A stretch of 64,000 nt of DNA from Rhizobiales bacterium 63-22. Lineage in GTDB: Bacteria; Pseudomonadota; Alphaproteobacteria; Rhizobiales; Rhizobiaceae. Numbering within the stretch: the first letter of the stretch is position 1; each line of letters starts with the position of its first letter. Shown piece after piece: positions 1 to 10,415 of this stretch. The translations under genes were made by a program, and so were the position numbers. The DNA lies in assembly GCA_001898995.1 (NCBI GenBank), contig MKVZ01000004.1:823420-887419 (forward strand), written 5' to 3'. The notes beneath the pieces are model-generated. The model worked only from the letters and a program-made list of their open reading frames with translations, was not told the origin of the DNA and ran no database searches.

Positions 1-1244
1 CGCACGTCATGCTGGATGACGTCGAGCAGGCGCTTGCGCGATTCCTCGGTCCTGGCGAGCGGCAGGGTTTCGACGGCGCTGCGCAGCGAGGTGAGGGGAT
101 TTTTCAGCTCGTGACTGACGTCGGCCGCAAAACTCTCGATCGCCTCGATACGCGTATAGAGCGCGTCGGTCATGTCGCGGATGGAAGTGGAGAGATGGCC
201 GACCTCGTCCTGACGGTCGGAGAAATCGGGAATCTCGACGCGGTTCTTGACGCCATGGCGCACGCGGTCGGCGGCGGCGGCGAGCTTGCGCAGGGGGCTG
301 GCGATGGTGGAGGCGAGGAACAGCGACAGGATCACCATGACCAGCGACACCACGCCGAAGACGCGGAACACCGCCATGCGCTCCGCCTGCACGATCTTGT
401 CGATGTCGTCGCCCTCGGTCGAAAGCAGGAGCACGCCCAGAATGGCGCGCGAACGCTGCACCGGCACGGCGACGGAGACGACCAGTTCGCCCTTCTCGTT
501 GCGCCTTTGCGCCGTCTGCGGCGACCCCGCCAGCGCCTTGACGATCTCGGGGAAGGCGAGGCCGTTACCGCCCGGCTTCTCCTCATAGACAGGCAGGCCG
601 CCGCCATAGAAGAAACCGTTGAACCACCGGGTGAAACGCTCCCACAGACCGGGCGTCTCCTCGTCGATGGGCGGCAAATCATAACGCAGGACCGGGCTGG
701 CGGACGGGAAGCTCGACGAATAGAGCGCGCGCGAATCGAGCAGCAGATTGGCGTAGCGGTCGTAGATGCGCGCGCGGGTGCTGGTAGGCGAGATCAGCCG
801 GCGCAGCAGCGGCGACACTTTTTCCGGATTGATCGGAAATTCCCAGTTGTCGGGCGAATCGGGCGAGGGCGTGATGCTCTGCCCCGCCTGAAGCTCCAAG
901 AGCTTCTCCGGGTCGATCATCAGCGAATTCGTGTCCACCGTCGCCGAGGCGGAAATGGCGGCCGCGATGATCTGGCCCTGCGTCAGCAGGCTTTCGATCT
1001 TGGCGTCGATCAGTCCCTCGCGGAACTGGTTCATGTAGAGGATGCCGGAAACCAGCACCGCCAACGCGGCGAGGTTGAGAAACAGGATGCGGCGCGTCAG
1101 GCTCGAAAACAGGTACTGGCCGAGAAACTTGCGGAACGGCGCGAACAGCCGGCGCAACAGAACGGAGCGCTGGCGCCGGGCTCGGCGCTCGCGCGCGTCC
1201 GTCTTGTGACCGATCAGGCCGTCATTGCGGGTTTCTGCGACCAT
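1..1244 (-). CDS. chvG: Sensor histidine kinase ChvG/BvrS (3' part outside window)
   Basis: Membrane histidine kinase that senses envelope or acid stress and phosphorylates ChvI, encoded just downstream of chvI on the same strand. The visible 414 codons begin with MVAETRNDG. A membrane segment lies near residues 45-65 (RRILFLNLAALAVLVSG), followed by a periplasmic region, a second membrane segment near 305-325 (FGVVSLVMVILSLFLA), a HAMP-like linker and the phosphoacceptor box ADVSHELKNPLTSLR with His near 378. The ATP-binding domain lies beyond the left edge. In Brucella and Agrobacterium this system controls outer-membrane and virulence genes. The assignment rests on the H-box, topology and pairing with ChvI. 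Confidence 0.93.
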   Translation of the reverse strand, partial: MVAETRNDGLIGHKTDARERRARRQRSVLLRRLFAPFRKFLGQYLFSSLTRRILFLNLAALAVLVSGILYMNQFREGLIDAKIESLLTQGQIIAAAISASATVDTNSLMIDPEKLLELQAGQSITPSPDSPDNWEFPINPEKVSPLLRRLISPTSTRARIYDRYANLLLDSRALYSSSFPSASPVLRYDLPPIDEETPGLWERFTRWFNGFFYGGGLPVYEEKPGGNGLAFPEIVKALAGSPQTAQRRNEKGELVVSVAVPVQRSRAILGVLLLSTEGDDIDKIVQAERMAVFRVFGVVSLVMVILSLFLASTIASPLRKLAAAADRVRHGVKNRVEIPDFSDRQDEVGHLSTSIRDMTDALYTRIEAIESFAADVSHELKNPLTSLRSAVETLPLARTEESRKRLLDVIQHDV

Positions 1245-1318
1245 GCCGCTTCCGTATTGCTCTCAACCGCCCCGCGCCGGGGCGGACCCTGCAGATCCGC
1301 CGCCGTTGCTGGCGCCGC

Positions 1319-1419
1319 TAGATCGTCCTGCGCCGTATAAGGCGCGTTGCGACGATCTATCCTTTTGCTTGCTCATCGGATTTTCCGAAAACCGGCTTCC
1401 ACTTTTCGGTCCGATGCTT
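1319..1419. repeat. RIME-like palindromic intergenic repeat
   Basis: The element fills most of the gap between chvG and chvI. It starts with a hairpin whose outer arms are TAGATCGTC and GACGATCTA, and a second hairpin follows (CCGAAAACCGG against CTTTTCGG). A close copy lies at 28550-28652. The second half matches the shorter elements at 25344 and 44763 when reverse-complemented. Such mosaic repeats are known in rhizobial genomes as RIME elements; assignment to that family is my inference. Confidence 0.8.
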
Positions 1420-1423
1420 CAAA

Positions 1424-2143
1424 TCACGCCTCGCGGAAGCGGTAGCCGACGCCGTAGAGCGTTTCGATCATCTCGAAATCGTCGTCAACCGCCTTGAACT
1501 TCTTGCGCAGGCGCTTGATGTGGCTGTCGATGGTGCGATCATCCACATAAACCTGCTCATCATAAGCCGCATCCATGAGCGCGTCACGGCTTTTTACCAC
1601 ACCCGGACGCTGCGCCAGCGAATGAAGAATGAGAAATTCCGTCACGGTGAGCGTCACCGGCTCGCCTTTCCAGGTACAGGTATGGCGCTCCTGATCCATG
1701 ACGAGTTGGCCTCGCTCCAGCGACTTGGACTGCTGGCCTGTCGGCTTGGCCGTGCCGTCGCGTGCGGCGACGCGTCGCAGCACCGCCCTGACCCGCTCCA
1801 CCAGAAGGCGCTGCGAGAAGGGCTTGGTGATGAAATCGTCCGCGCCCATCTTGAGGCCGAACAATTCGTCGATCTCGTCGTCCTTGGAGGTGAGGAAGAT
1901 CACCGGCAGGTCCGACTTCTGACGCAAACGGCGCAGAAGCTCCATGCCGTCCATGCGCGGCATCTTGATGTCGAAGATCGCCAGATTGGGCGGCCGCGCC
2001 ATCAGCCCGTCGAGAGCGGAAGCGCCGTCGGTATAGGTTTCCACCCGATAGCCTTCCGACTCCAGCGCAATGGAAACGGAGGTCAGGATATTGCGGTCAT
2101 CATCGACCAGCGCAATCGTCTGCGTTGCCGAAGCTTCCTTCAT
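1424..2143 (-). CDS. chvI: Response regulator ChvI/BvrR (OmpR family)
   Basis: DNA-binding response regulator of 239 residues, partner of ChvG. The receiver domain spans about residues 10-125, with the acidic pocket LVDDD, the phosphorylated Asp near 58 (LAIFDIKMP) and the conserved Lys in ITKPFSQ. A C-terminal winged-helix domain follows, ending in [13 protein letters not shown] chose the ATG at 2143 because GGAG lies just upstream and the protein then begins as other ChvI proteins do; a longer frame to 2200 adds an unlikely N-terminus. It is divergent from pckA, whose homologues are BvrR/ChvI targets in related bacteria. Confidence 0.95.
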   Translation of the reverse strand: MKEASATQTIALVDDDRNILTSVSIALESEGYRVETYTDGASALDGLMARPPNLAIFDIKMPRMDGMELLRRLRQKSDLPVIFLTSKDDEIDELFGLKMGADDFITKPFSQRLLVERVRAVLRRVAARDGTAKPTGQQSKSLERGQLVMDQERHTCTWKGEPVTLTVTEFLILHSLAQRPGVVKSRDALMDAAYDEQVYVDDRTIDSHIKRLRKKFKAVDDDFEMIETLYGVGYRFREA

Positions 2144-2342
2144 GCGGACCTTTCTCCTTCGTTCATACCGGCCGGCCGACCCGACGGGGAGGGCTTTCAT
2201 CTCTCAGGGACATTGACGATCAGGGATCGAGCACCCGATTTGCGCGATATTATTATAGTCATGCCGCTTTTGCAGTACAAATTAGGTACAAAATGTGGCA
2301 GCGACGCAAAACGAATCGCCGGTGCGCTGCTTCCCCATATGG

Positions 2343-2512
2343 CCAGTGGAACGAATTTGACATTTGCCTTCCATTCGACATAGAGCGACGAGCAAATGTC
2401 AAATTCAAAAGTTCCACTGGAAATCAATAAGTTACTCGTGGTTTTTTCGATTCTGACATTTGCGCTCACGCCTGTATCGAACGGATGCAAATGTCAGAAT
2501 CAAACCACGAGA
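2343..2512. repeat. 170-bp tandem double-hairpin repeat, copy 1
   Basis: Two long inverted repeats lie side by side. The first has arms CCAGTGGAAC (2343-2352) and GTTCCACTGG (2411-2420) enclosing GAATTTGACATTTGC and its complement. The second has arms CTCGTGGTTT (2435-2444) and AAACCACGAG (2502-2511) enclosing GATTCTGACATTTGC and its complement. A second copy, about 85 percent identical by eye, lies at 59474-59646. I do not recognise the family; it is unlike the RIME-type elements elsewhere in the window. On the minus strand both copies keep a short open frame beginning MHPFDTG. Confidence 0.85.
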
Positions 2513-2548
2513 TGGCGGGAATCCGACGTTCCCGATGGGTGAATTAAC

Positions 2549-2580
2549 CGATTTAAACAAAATTTAAAATTTTTAAATCG
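2549..2580. promoter_or_regulatory. AT-rich palindrome upstream of pckA
   Basis: Inverted arms CGATTTAAA and TTTAAATCG are separated by a nearly pure A/T spacer, about 90 bp before the pckA start. It is the most AT-rich point of the 525-bp chvI-pckA gap. Position suggests a promoter or regulator site for pckA, possibly for ChvI, but no binding consensus is provable from sequence alone. The rest of the gap holds the double-hairpin repeat and no convincing gene. Confidence 0.4.
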
Positions 2581-2668
2581 ATTAAATATTTGATTTATCA
2601 GCTTTTATCTGTTTCCTCCACCGAGGCTCATTTTCCGGGCCGAAACGACCAACGACGGCGGAGACATT

Positions 2669-4279
<1,611 letters not shown>

Positions 4280-4306
4280 ACCGCTTATCCTGGGGAGGAG
4301 AGGAAG

Positions 4307-4334
4307 CCCGGCCAGCGTGCCGGGTTTTCTTTTT
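4307..4334 (+). terminator. Rho-independent terminator of pckA
   Basis: Stem CCCGGC/GCCGGG with a six-base loop is followed by TTTTCTTTTT, 28 bp after the pckA stop codon. Confidence 0.85.
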
Positions 4335-4373
4335 GGACCTGTTTTTCCCGCGATTTCGGTATAAATCCCGGTC

Positions 4374-4811
4374 ATGGAAGAGAACCGCAATATCATCCGC
4401 GTCACGCGCCGCCTGACCATCCGCGAGGACGATCTGGAGGAAAGCTTCATCCGCGCCGCCGGTCCCGGCGGACAGAACGTCAACAAGGTGTCGACGGCTG
4501 TGCAGTTGCGCTTTCATGCAGCGCGGTCGGGTCTTCCCGAGGAGATACTGGCACGGCTTTTCAAGCTGGCGGGACAGCGCGCCACCAAGGACGGCGATAT
4601 CCTTATCGAAGCCAATCGCTTCCGCACGCAGGAGCGCAACCGCGCGGATGCACGCGAGCGGCTGATCGCGCTTGTCGCCAAGGCGGCCGAACCGCCGCCC
4701 CCACCGCGCAAGAAGACCAAACCGACCAAGGGTTCCGTCGAGCGCCGGCTCAAGGCCAAATCGGGTCGGTCCGACATCAAGAAGGGGCGGGGCAGGGTTT
4801 CCTTCGACTGA
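4374..4811 (+). CDS. arfB: Ribosome-rescue peptidyl-tRNA hydrolase ArfB (YaeJ)
   Basis: Codon-independent release factor of 145 residues that frees ribosomes stalled on truncated mRNA. The catalytic GGQ is at 32-34 in AAGPGGQNVNKVST. The RF-1-like domain is followed by a basic C-terminal tail (RKKTKPTKG, then RRLKAKSGR) which in this family inserts in the mRNA channel. Oddly, a diverged copy of this tail forms the end of the LysR gene at 7322-7445, so either this arfB or the neighbouring dctA-lysR segment appears to have arrived by recombination. Confidence 0.93.
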   Translation: MEENRNIIRVTRRLTIREDDLEESFIRAAGPGGQNVNKVSTAVQLRFHAARSGLPEEILARLFKLAGQRATKDGDILIEANRFRTQERNRADARERLIALVAKAAEPPPPPRKKTKPTKGSVERRLKAKSGRSDIKKGRGRVSFD

Positions 4812-4871
4812 TATAACATTCTGCGAAACCTTGCCTCCCACTCCGTTCTTCGAAAAGCCGGCGGCGATACG

Positions 4872-4902
4872 AAAAAGGCCGGATCAGGGATCCGGCCTTT
4901 TT
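4872..4902. terminator. Bidirectional terminator between arfB and dctA
   Basis: A 14-bp perfect stem (AAAAAGGCCGGATC with its complement) and a three-base loop give a T-run on both strands, placed between convergent arfB and dctA. Confidence 0.88.
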
Positions 4903-4921
4903 CCTCTTCCGTCAGCGGCGA

Positions 4922-6232
4922 TCAATGCATGGCGGGCACCACGCCGGCCTCGGCAGGCTTCTCGTCCCAGGCCGGGTCCTTCTCGCCGTCGAGAACACGC
5001 CGCGCCCGCTCGCGGTCGATGTCGCCTTCCCATGCGGCAATCACGACGGTGGCGACGCAGTTGCCGATCAGGTTGCCCAGCGCGCGCCCCATGCCGATGA
5101 ACCAGTCCACGGACAGGACGAGCACGAGACCGATCGCCGGAATGACCGGGACAGCGGACAGCGTGGCCGCGAGCACCACAATGGCCGATCCGGGTACGCC
5201 GTGCGCACCCTTGGAGGTGAGCAGCGCGATACCCAGCACGATCAGAAGATCGGTTTCCGACAGGTGCGTGTTGGTCGCCTGCGCGATGAAGACCGCGGCA
5301 AGCGTCAGATAGATCGAGAACGCGTCGAGATTGAACGAGTACCCGGCGGGGATCACGAGGCCGACGGTGGAATCCTTGATGCCGAGCCTTTCAAGCTTGC
5401 GCATCACCTGTGGAAGCACGCAGTCACTGGAAGCCGTACCCAGAACGATCAGCAGTTCCTCGCGCAGATAACGCAGGAACTTGAACAGGTTCAGTCCCGC
5501 AAACCGCATGACGAGGCCGAGCACGACCACCACGAAAATGATCACGCTCACATAGAAGACGAGAACCAGATAGCCGAGTTGCTCGAGCGAGCCGACGCCG
5601 TATTTGCCGACCGTGAACGCGATGGCGCCGAACACACCCAGCGGCGCGAGCTTCACGATAAAGCCGATGATCTTGAAAAGAACGTCGGTCATGACCGAGA
5701 TGAGATTGGCCAGAGGCTTGCCACGCTCGCCGACGAGCGACAGCGCCGCGCCGAAGAGCAGGGCTATCAACAGAACCTGAAGGATGTCGCCGGCGGTGAA
5801 GGCGCTCACCATGGTGGACGGAATGATCCGCATCAGGAAACCGACCGGCCCCTTGACCTCGCCGATATGGGACGTGTAACCGGCGAGGGCCGACTGGTCC
5901 AGCGTCGCCGGATTGATGTTCATGCCGATTCCGGGATTGAACACATGCGCCGTTATGAGGCCGAGCAGCAGCGCAATCGTCGTCAGGATCTCGAAATAGA
6001 TGATGGCCTTCAAACCGACGCGGCCAACCTTCCTGAGATCGCCGGCGCCGACGACACCATTCACCACGACGCCGAAAACGAGCGGTGCGATGATCATCTG
6101 GATCAACTTGATGAAGGCGTCGCCCAGCGGCTTCAGCTTGACCGCGAAGTCGGGCCAGACCACCCCGACGACAATGCCCAGTATAAGGGCGATCACCACC
6201 TGTCCGAACACCGATCGAATAAATTTCGACAT
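4922..6232 (-). CDS. dctA: C4-dicarboxylate/H+ or Na+ symporter DctA
   Basis: Inner-membrane secondary transporter of the DAACS family for succinate, fumarate and malate. The 436 residues are normal length. The N-terminus carries the first helix (FGQVVIALILGIVVGVVWP), and the substrate-binding core shows the hairpin region GTASSDCVLPQV and later SKGAHGVPGSA. A strong GGAGG precedes the ATG. It is divergent from a LysR regulator, a usual arrangement for substrate-responsive control, though rhizobial dctA is more often controlled by DctBD. The specific substrate is inferred from family. Confidence 0.93.
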   Translation of the reverse strand: MSKFIRSVFGQVVIALILGIVVGVVWPDFAVKLKPLGDAFIKLIQMIIAPLVFGVVVNGVVGAGDLRKVGRVGLKAIIYFEILTTIALLLGLITAHVFNPGIGMNINPATLDQSALAGYTSHIGEVKGPVGFLMRIIPSTMVSAFTAGDILQVLLIALLFGAALSLVGERGKPLANLISVMTDVLFKIIGFIVKLAPLGVFGAIAFTVGKYGVGSLEQLGYLVLVFYVSVIIFVVVVLGLVMRFAGLNLFKFLRYLREELLIVLGTASSDCVLPQVMRKLERLGIKDSTVGLVIPAGYSFNLDAFSIYLTLAAVFIAQATNTHLSETDLLIVLGIALLTSKGAHGVPGSAIVVLAATLSAVPVIPAIGLVLVLSVDWFIGMGRALGNLIGNCVATVVIAAWEGDIDRERARRVLDGEKDPAWDEKPAEAGVVPAMH

Positions 6233-6446
6233 TCATTTCCTCCCTGCACCGGCTGATCGCCGGCCGTTGGTTGCAGCGGCCGTTCACGCGCCGGCCATTT
6301 CCCGCAACCCGCTTTCAACATCGGGCGGACCTGAGAATTGAAGGATCCGCCGCTCCCGAAACACTCCGATCCGATAATATGCGGCTACCCAATTCCATAT
6401 GTCCAATATATTATTCCATCTGTTCTATTTGTTTTAGGGATAGATC
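6233..6446. promoter_or_regulatory. Divergent dctA/lysR promoter region
   Basis: A 214-bp gap between divergent genes whose right third (about 6360-6440) is AT-rich, with imperfect dyads around CATATGTCC and AATATATTATT. LysR-family regulators normally bind such shared promoters at T-N11-A dyads. I cannot fix exact promoter boxes. Confidence 0.45.
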
Positions 6447-7445
6447 ATGGAGCTACGCCACCTGCGGTATTTCATTGCCGTCGCCGACAATCGCAATTTC
6501 ACGGTTGCGGCCCGCGAGCTGGGCATCTCCCAGCCTCCTCTGAGCCAGCAGATTCAGGATCTGGAGATGGAGCTGGGCGCGACGCTGCTCCGCCGGACGA
6601 GCCGGCATGTGGAACTGACGGCGGCGGGAAGGGACTTTCTGGAGCAGGCGCGCGCCATTCTGGCGCATGTGAAGCGTGCGAAGGAGCAGGTGAGGGCGAT
6701 CGACTCCGGCAATATCGGTCTCGTGAATATCGGCGCGACGGGCTCGGTCTTGCCCGGTCCGCTCGCCAGGCTGATCACGGATTTCAATGAACAATACCCC
6801 AAGGCGGCGGTGCGCATTCACGAAATGGGACCGGAAGAGCAACTGGCAGCGCTGCTCGTGCACCGCATCGACGTCGCCTTCATCCGCCGCCCCCGGCATG
6901 ACGCCGCGCTGATCGCAGAGATGGCCTGGCGTGAAGCCGTCGGCGTGGCACTGCCGGTATCGCATCCGCTGGCGACCGCGCCGCAAATCGCGCTCCGCGA
7001 CCTCAAGGACCAGAATTTCGTCTTTCTGCGGCTCAGCGACTCGCGTTTCGCGCGCTATCTGCAGGACTGCTGCATCGACGCCGGTTTCATCCCGCGGATA
7101 TCGCACGAGGTCGTTGAATCCTATTCCCTTACCAGCCTGGTGGCAGCGGGACTGGGCGTAGCGCTCGTTCCCGAACGCACAGGGAGGCTCACGCATCTTG
7201 GCTTCGTCTATCGGCCGCTCGCCGGGCCCGCCCCCGTCGCGGATGTGGAAATGATCTACAGGCCGGTGCGTTCGAACGTGGCGGAACTGTTCCTGACGCT
7301 GGCCCGCAACTCCTTCGCCAGGCCGGCCGAGCCGCCGCGCAAGGAGACAAAGCCGTCGAAAGGCGCGGTAGAGCGCCGGCTCAAGGCGAAATCAGGCCGC
7401 GCCGAGATTAAGAAGAAGGGGCCGGACAAGGCTTCCTTCGACTGA
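6447..7445 (+). CDS. LysR-family regulator with an ArfB-like C-terminal tail
   Basis: DNA-binding regulator, probably of the divergent dctA. The N-terminal winged helix-turn-helix covers residues 1-60 (AARELGISQPPLSQQIQDLE), and a periplasmic-binding-protein-like effector domain runs to about 290. The remaining 40 residues do not belong to the family: AEPPRKETKPSKG, then VERRLKAKSGR and ASFD, match the last 41 residues of ArfB encoded 2.6 kb upstream. Total length is 332, longer than the usual 295-310. The regulator frame therefore runs into a second copy of the arfB 3' end. Effector and targets are unknown. Confidence 0.9.
   Translation: MELRHLRYFIAVADNRNFTVAARELGISQPPLSQQIQDLEMELGATLLRRTSRHVELTAAGRDFLEQARAILAHVKRAKEQVRAIDSGNIGLVNIGATGSVLPGPLARLITDFNEQYPKAAVRIHEMGPEEQLAALLVHRIDVAFIRRPRHDAALIAEMAWREAVGVALPVSHPLATAPQIALRDLKDQNFVFLRLSDSRFARYLQDCCIDAGFIPRISHEVVESYSLTSLVAAGLGVALVPERTGRLTHLGFVYRPLAGPAPVADVEMIYRPVRSNVAELFLTLARNSFARPAEPPRKETKPSKGAVERRLKAKSGRAEIKKKGPDKASFD
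7322..7445 (+). repeat. Second, diverged copy of the arfB 3' end
   Basis: This stretch aligns with the arfB 3' end at 4685-4811, both ending in the codons for SFD and TGA, with the shared block GAGCGCCGGCTCAAGG. Identity is roughly three quarters by eye, with a short indel in the proline run. The pair forms imperfect direct repeats around dctA-lysR. It marks a recombination or gene-replacement boundary rather than a recent duplication. Confidence 0.85.
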
Positions 7446-7497
7446 CGCCCTGTCTCCCGCAGCAGAAGCCTGTCCCGGTCGACGTAAAGGAAAAACT

Positions 7498-8307
7498 CTA
7501 AAGCGCGTCCGGCAGATAGATTTCCGCCGCCATGAAGGTGACGGCCTTGCCCGAAAGCAGGACGCGATCATCCTTCAGTTCGCACAGGAGATGTCCGCCG
7601 CGCGCCGAAGCCTGCCAGGCATGCAGCCGGTTCTTTCCCAGTTTCCCGCTCCAATAGGGTACGAGCGTGGCGTGGATCGAGCCTGTTACCGGATCTTCGG
7701 GAATGCCTGCGCCCGGTGCGAAATAGCGCGAGACGAAATCATGCGGGAGGCCTTTCGCCGTAATGACCAGACCGACGGGTCCCAGTTTCTCGATCCGCGC
7801 CAGATCGGGAACGAAAGCTTTTACAGACTCTTCGTCCGCAAGCTCGACGAATATGTTTTCAAAATTGCGGAAAAACAGGTTCCCGTCCGGCTTGTCGAAA
7901 AGCGGGGCGATGCAGGCCGGCAGTTCCGCCAATGGCTGCGGATTGAAACACGGAATATCGAGGACGTAACCGCCCGACGCACGGGAGACCCTGATCTTGC
8001 CGACGCGGGTTTCAAAATCGATATCGCCTTCGACGCCGTAATGCGCGGCAAGAACATGGGCCGTCGCCAGCGTGGCATGCCCGCAGAAATCGACTTCCGT
8101 TTTCGGCGTGAACCAGCGCAGATGCCATCCATCTCCGGCGCGGCGTGCAAAAGCCGTTTCCGCCAGATTGTTTTCGTTCGCGATCGCCTGCATGACGCCT
8201 TCGGGCAGCCATGTGTCAAGAATGAGAACGGCCGCGGGATTGCCGCCGAACAGGCGGTCTGTGAAGGCATCCGCCTGATACATCTTCAGCGATCGCGGCA
8301 TCGTCAT
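7498..8307 (-). CDS. PhzF-family isomerase/epimerase
   Basis: Member of the phenazine-biosynthesis-like PhzF family (269 residues), a two-lobed diaminopimelate-epimerase fold. The putative general base Glu is in NNLAETAF (about residue 50), and the second family motif is DFCGHATLATAH at 73-84, with EDPVTGSIHATL near 220. It ends 52 bp from convergent lysR and starts 3 bp after the coaA stop, so it may be co-transcribed with coaA. No other phenazine genes are present, so the physiological substrate is unknown. Confidence 0.9.
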   Translation of the reverse strand: MTMPRSLKMYQADAFTDRLFGGNPAAVLILDTWLPEGVMQAIANENNLAETAFARRAGDGWHLRWFTPKTEVDFCGHATLATAHVLAAHYGVEGDIDFETRVGKIRVSRASGGYVLDIPCFNPQPLAELPACIAPLFDKPDGNLFFRNFENIFVELADEESVKAFVPDLARIEKLGPVGLVITAKGLPHDFVSRYFAPGAGIPEDPVTGSIHATLVPYWSGKLGKNRLHAWQASARGGHLLCELKDDRVLLSGKAVTFMAAEIYLPDAL

Positions 8308-8310
8308 CCC

Positions 8311-9279
8311 CTATATCTTGCGCAGCGCCACTTCCCGGATCAGGTGATTGCTGCCCTTGCGCAGGATCAGATCGGCGCGCGGGCGCGTCGGCAGGATGTT
8401 TTCGCGCAGGTTCCGGAGGTTGATATTGCGCCACAGGCCCTCGCCGATGGTGCGGGCCTCCTGTTCCGAAAGCTGCGAATAACGGTGGAAGAAGGATTGC
8501 GGATTGCGGAAGGCCGTCTCGCGCAGGCGCATGAAACGGTCGATGTACCATTTGTGGATCAGTTCCGGCTCCGCATCGATATAGATGGAGAAGTCGAAGA
8601 AATCCGATACGAACGGGATCATCTTGCCGTCTTCGGGCAGGTCGCGCACCTGAAGCACGTTGATGCCCTCGAAGATCAGGATGTCGGGCTTATCCACCAC
8701 CTGATATTCGCCGGGCAGCACATCGTAGCTCAGATGCGAATAGAGCGGCGCCCGCACCTCGCCCATGCCCGCCTTGATGGCCGACAGGAAGCGCAGCAGC
8801 GCGCCGACATCGTAGCTTTCGGGAAAGCCCTTGCGCTCCATCAGCCCCTGCTCGCGCAGGACGGCGTTGGGATAGAGGAAGCCATCGGTCGTCACCAGAT
8901 CGACCTTGGGGCTGGACGGCCAGCGGGCCAGCAGTTCCTTCAGCACGCGCGCCGTGGTGGATTTTCCCACCGCCACCGAGCCGGCAATGCCGATGATGAA
9001 GGGCGTCTTGACCGAATCCTCCATGTTGAGGAAATGCTGGCGCTGGCGATAGAGAAGCTGGCTCGCCTCCACATGCGCCGACAGCAGCCGCGACAGCGAC
9101 AGATAGATGCGGCGCACTTCGTCAAGGTCGATCGGGTCCCCCAGCGAACGCAGCCGCTTGACCTCGTCCGCCGTGAGGGTGAGGGGGGTATCGGCGCGGA
9201 AGCCTGCCCATTCCTCCGCCGAATAGAAGCGGTAGGGCGAATAGCGCGACGGGGTGAGCTGGTCGACTTTTTCCCACAT
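8311..9279 (-). CDS. coaA: Pantothenate kinase, type I
   Basis: Phosphorylates pantothenate, the first and rate-controlling step of coenzyme A synthesis, in the cytosol. The 322 residues are normal. Walker [10 protein letters not shown] is at 100-108, followed by the [10 protein letters not shown] and IFEGINVLQ regions typical of CoaA. It lies 9 bp downstream of hisE on the same strand, a conserved neighbourhood in Hyphomicrobiales, and is probably read through from the his operon. The last CoA enzyme, CoaE, is encoded at 21982-22572. Confidence 0.96.
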   Translation of the reverse strand: MWEKVDQLTPSRYSPYRFYSAEEWAGFRADTPLTLTADEVKRLRSLGDPIDLDEVRRIYLSLSRLLSAHVEASQLLYRQRQHFLNMEDSVKTPFIIGIAGSVAVGKSTTARVLKELLARWPSSPKVDLVTTDGFLYPNAVLREQGLMERKGFPESYDVGALLRFLSAIKAGMGEVRAPLYSHLSYDVLPGEYQVVDKPDILIFEGINVLQVRDLPEDGKMIPFVSDFFDFSIYIDAEPELIHKWYIDRFMRLRETAFRNPQSFFHRYSQLSEQEARTIGEGLWRNINLRNLRENILPTRPRADLILRKGSNHLIREVALRKI

Positions 9280-9288
9280 GGGCGTGCG

Positions 9289-9612
9289 TCAATCCTTTGG
9301 GCGCGCGGCCTTTTCCTGAAGACCGGTCTGCGCCGTACGGCGCTGTAATTCGGCCAGAACCTCGTGCAGCGGAACGCCGGCGATCTTCCAGACCACGAGG
9401 AGATGATAGAGAAGATCGGCGCTTTCCGAGATCACGCCGGCGCGGTCGCCGGAAACGGCGGCGATTACCGTCTCCACCGCTTCCTCGCCGAGTTTCTGCG
9501 CCGCCTTGGCCTGCCCTCTGGCAACAAGGCTCGCCGTATAGGACGAGCCGTCCGTCACGCTTGCGCGTTCGGCGACGATGCGTTCGAGGTCTGCGAGCGT
9601 GAACTGGCTCAT
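9289..9612 (-). CDS. hisE: Phosphoribosyl-ATP pyrophosphatase
   Basis: Hydrolyses PR-ATP to PR-AMP in the second step of histidine synthesis. The 107 residues form an all-alpha MazG-like fold with the metal-binding motif [13 protein letters not shown] and [11 protein letters not shown]. It follows hisF by 17 bp. No hisI cyclohydrolase domain is fused or adjacent, so that activity must be encoded elsewhere. Confidence 0.95.
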   Translation of the reverse strand: MSQFTLADLERIVAERASVTDGSSYTASLVARGQAKAAQKLGEEAVETVIAAVSGDRAGVISESADLLYHLLVVWKIAGVPLHEVLAELQRRTAQTGLQEKAARPKD

Positions 9613-9629
9613 TGGTTTCCCTCCTGCTT

Positions 9630-10415
9630 TCAAGCCACCGGATCGAGCCGCATCGGAATGCCGGCTTCGGCCATGTAGCGCTTCGCCTCGCCGATGGTGT
9701 AGGTCCCGAAATGGAAGATCGAGGCGGCCAGAACCGCCGAAGCGTGTCCGTCGCGCACGCCTGCCACAAGATGGTCGAGATTTCCGACGCCGCCGGATGC
9801 GATCACCGGCGCGCGCACGCTGTCGGCCACCGCGCGGGTCAGCGCCAGATCGTAGCCGATCTTGGCGCCGTCGCGGTCCATCGATGTAAGCAGGATTTCG
9901 CCCGCCCCGAGGCCGACGACCTTCTCGGCGAACTCCACAGCGTCGATGCCAGTCGCCTGGCGGCCGCCATGGGTGAAGATTTCCCAGCGGTCGGCTTCGC
10001 CTTCGCCCGAAACCTTCTTGGCGTCGATGGCGACGACGATGCACTGGTTGCCGAACTTGTCGGCGGCCTCGGCGACGAAATCCGGGTTCTTCACAGCCGC
10101 CGTGTTGATCGACACCTTGTCCGCGCCCGCCAGAAGCAGCTTGCGGATATCCGAAACCTGCCGCACGCCGCCGCCGACCGTCAGCGGCATGAAGCATTGT
10201 TCGGCTGTACGGGCCACCACATCGAAAATTGTCTCGCGATTGTCCGAGGACGCCGTGATGTCGAGGAAGCACAGTTCGTCCGCGCCGGCCGCATCATAGG
10301 CGCGGGCGGCCTCGACCGGATCGCCGGCGTCGATGAGGTCGACGAAATTGACGCCCTTGACGACACGGCCGTCCTTGACGTCGAGACAGGGGATCACGCG
10401 CGCCTTCAAAGTCAT
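9630..10415 (-). CDS. hisF: Imidazole glycerol phosphate synthase, cyclase subunit
   Basis: TIM-barrel subunit of IGP synthase; it uses ammonia from HisH to close the imidazole ring. It has 261 residues, with catalytic Asp near 12 ([16 protein letters not shown]) and the second Asp in the VAIDAKK strand near 130. Phosphate-binding glycines appear in LTVGGGVRQ and [11 protein letters not shown]. Its ATG overlaps the hisA stop codon by four bases, implying translational coupling. Confidence 0.97.
   Translation of the reverse strand: MTLKARVIPCLDVKDGRVVKGVNFVDLIDAGDPVEAARAYDAAGADELCFLDITASSDNRETIFDVVARTAEQCFMPLTVGGGVRQVSDIRKLLLAGADKVSINTAAVKNPDFVAEAADKFGNQCIVVAIDAKKVSGEGEADRWEIFTHGGRQATGIDAVEFAEKVVGLGAGEILLTSMDRDGAKIGYDLALTRAVADSVRAPVIASGGVGNLDHLVAGVRDGHASAVLAASIFHFGTYTIGEAKRYMAEAGIPMRLDPVA

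Noticed and set aside
9..1340. Long open frame on the plus strand opposite chvG
   Set aside because: It is the antisense of a clear histidine kinase; high GC leaves such frames open. It has no family motif and is Arg/Gly/Asp-rich.
2197..2490. 97-residue protein spanning the double-hairpin repeat
   Set aside because: Part of it is conserved with the second copy, but stems force the sequence symmetry and amino-acid changes are frequent, so I do not annotate it as a gene.
4925..6256. 443-codon frame opposite dctA
   Set aside because: His/Asp/Gln/Arg-rich composition typical of the complement of a membrane-protein gene.
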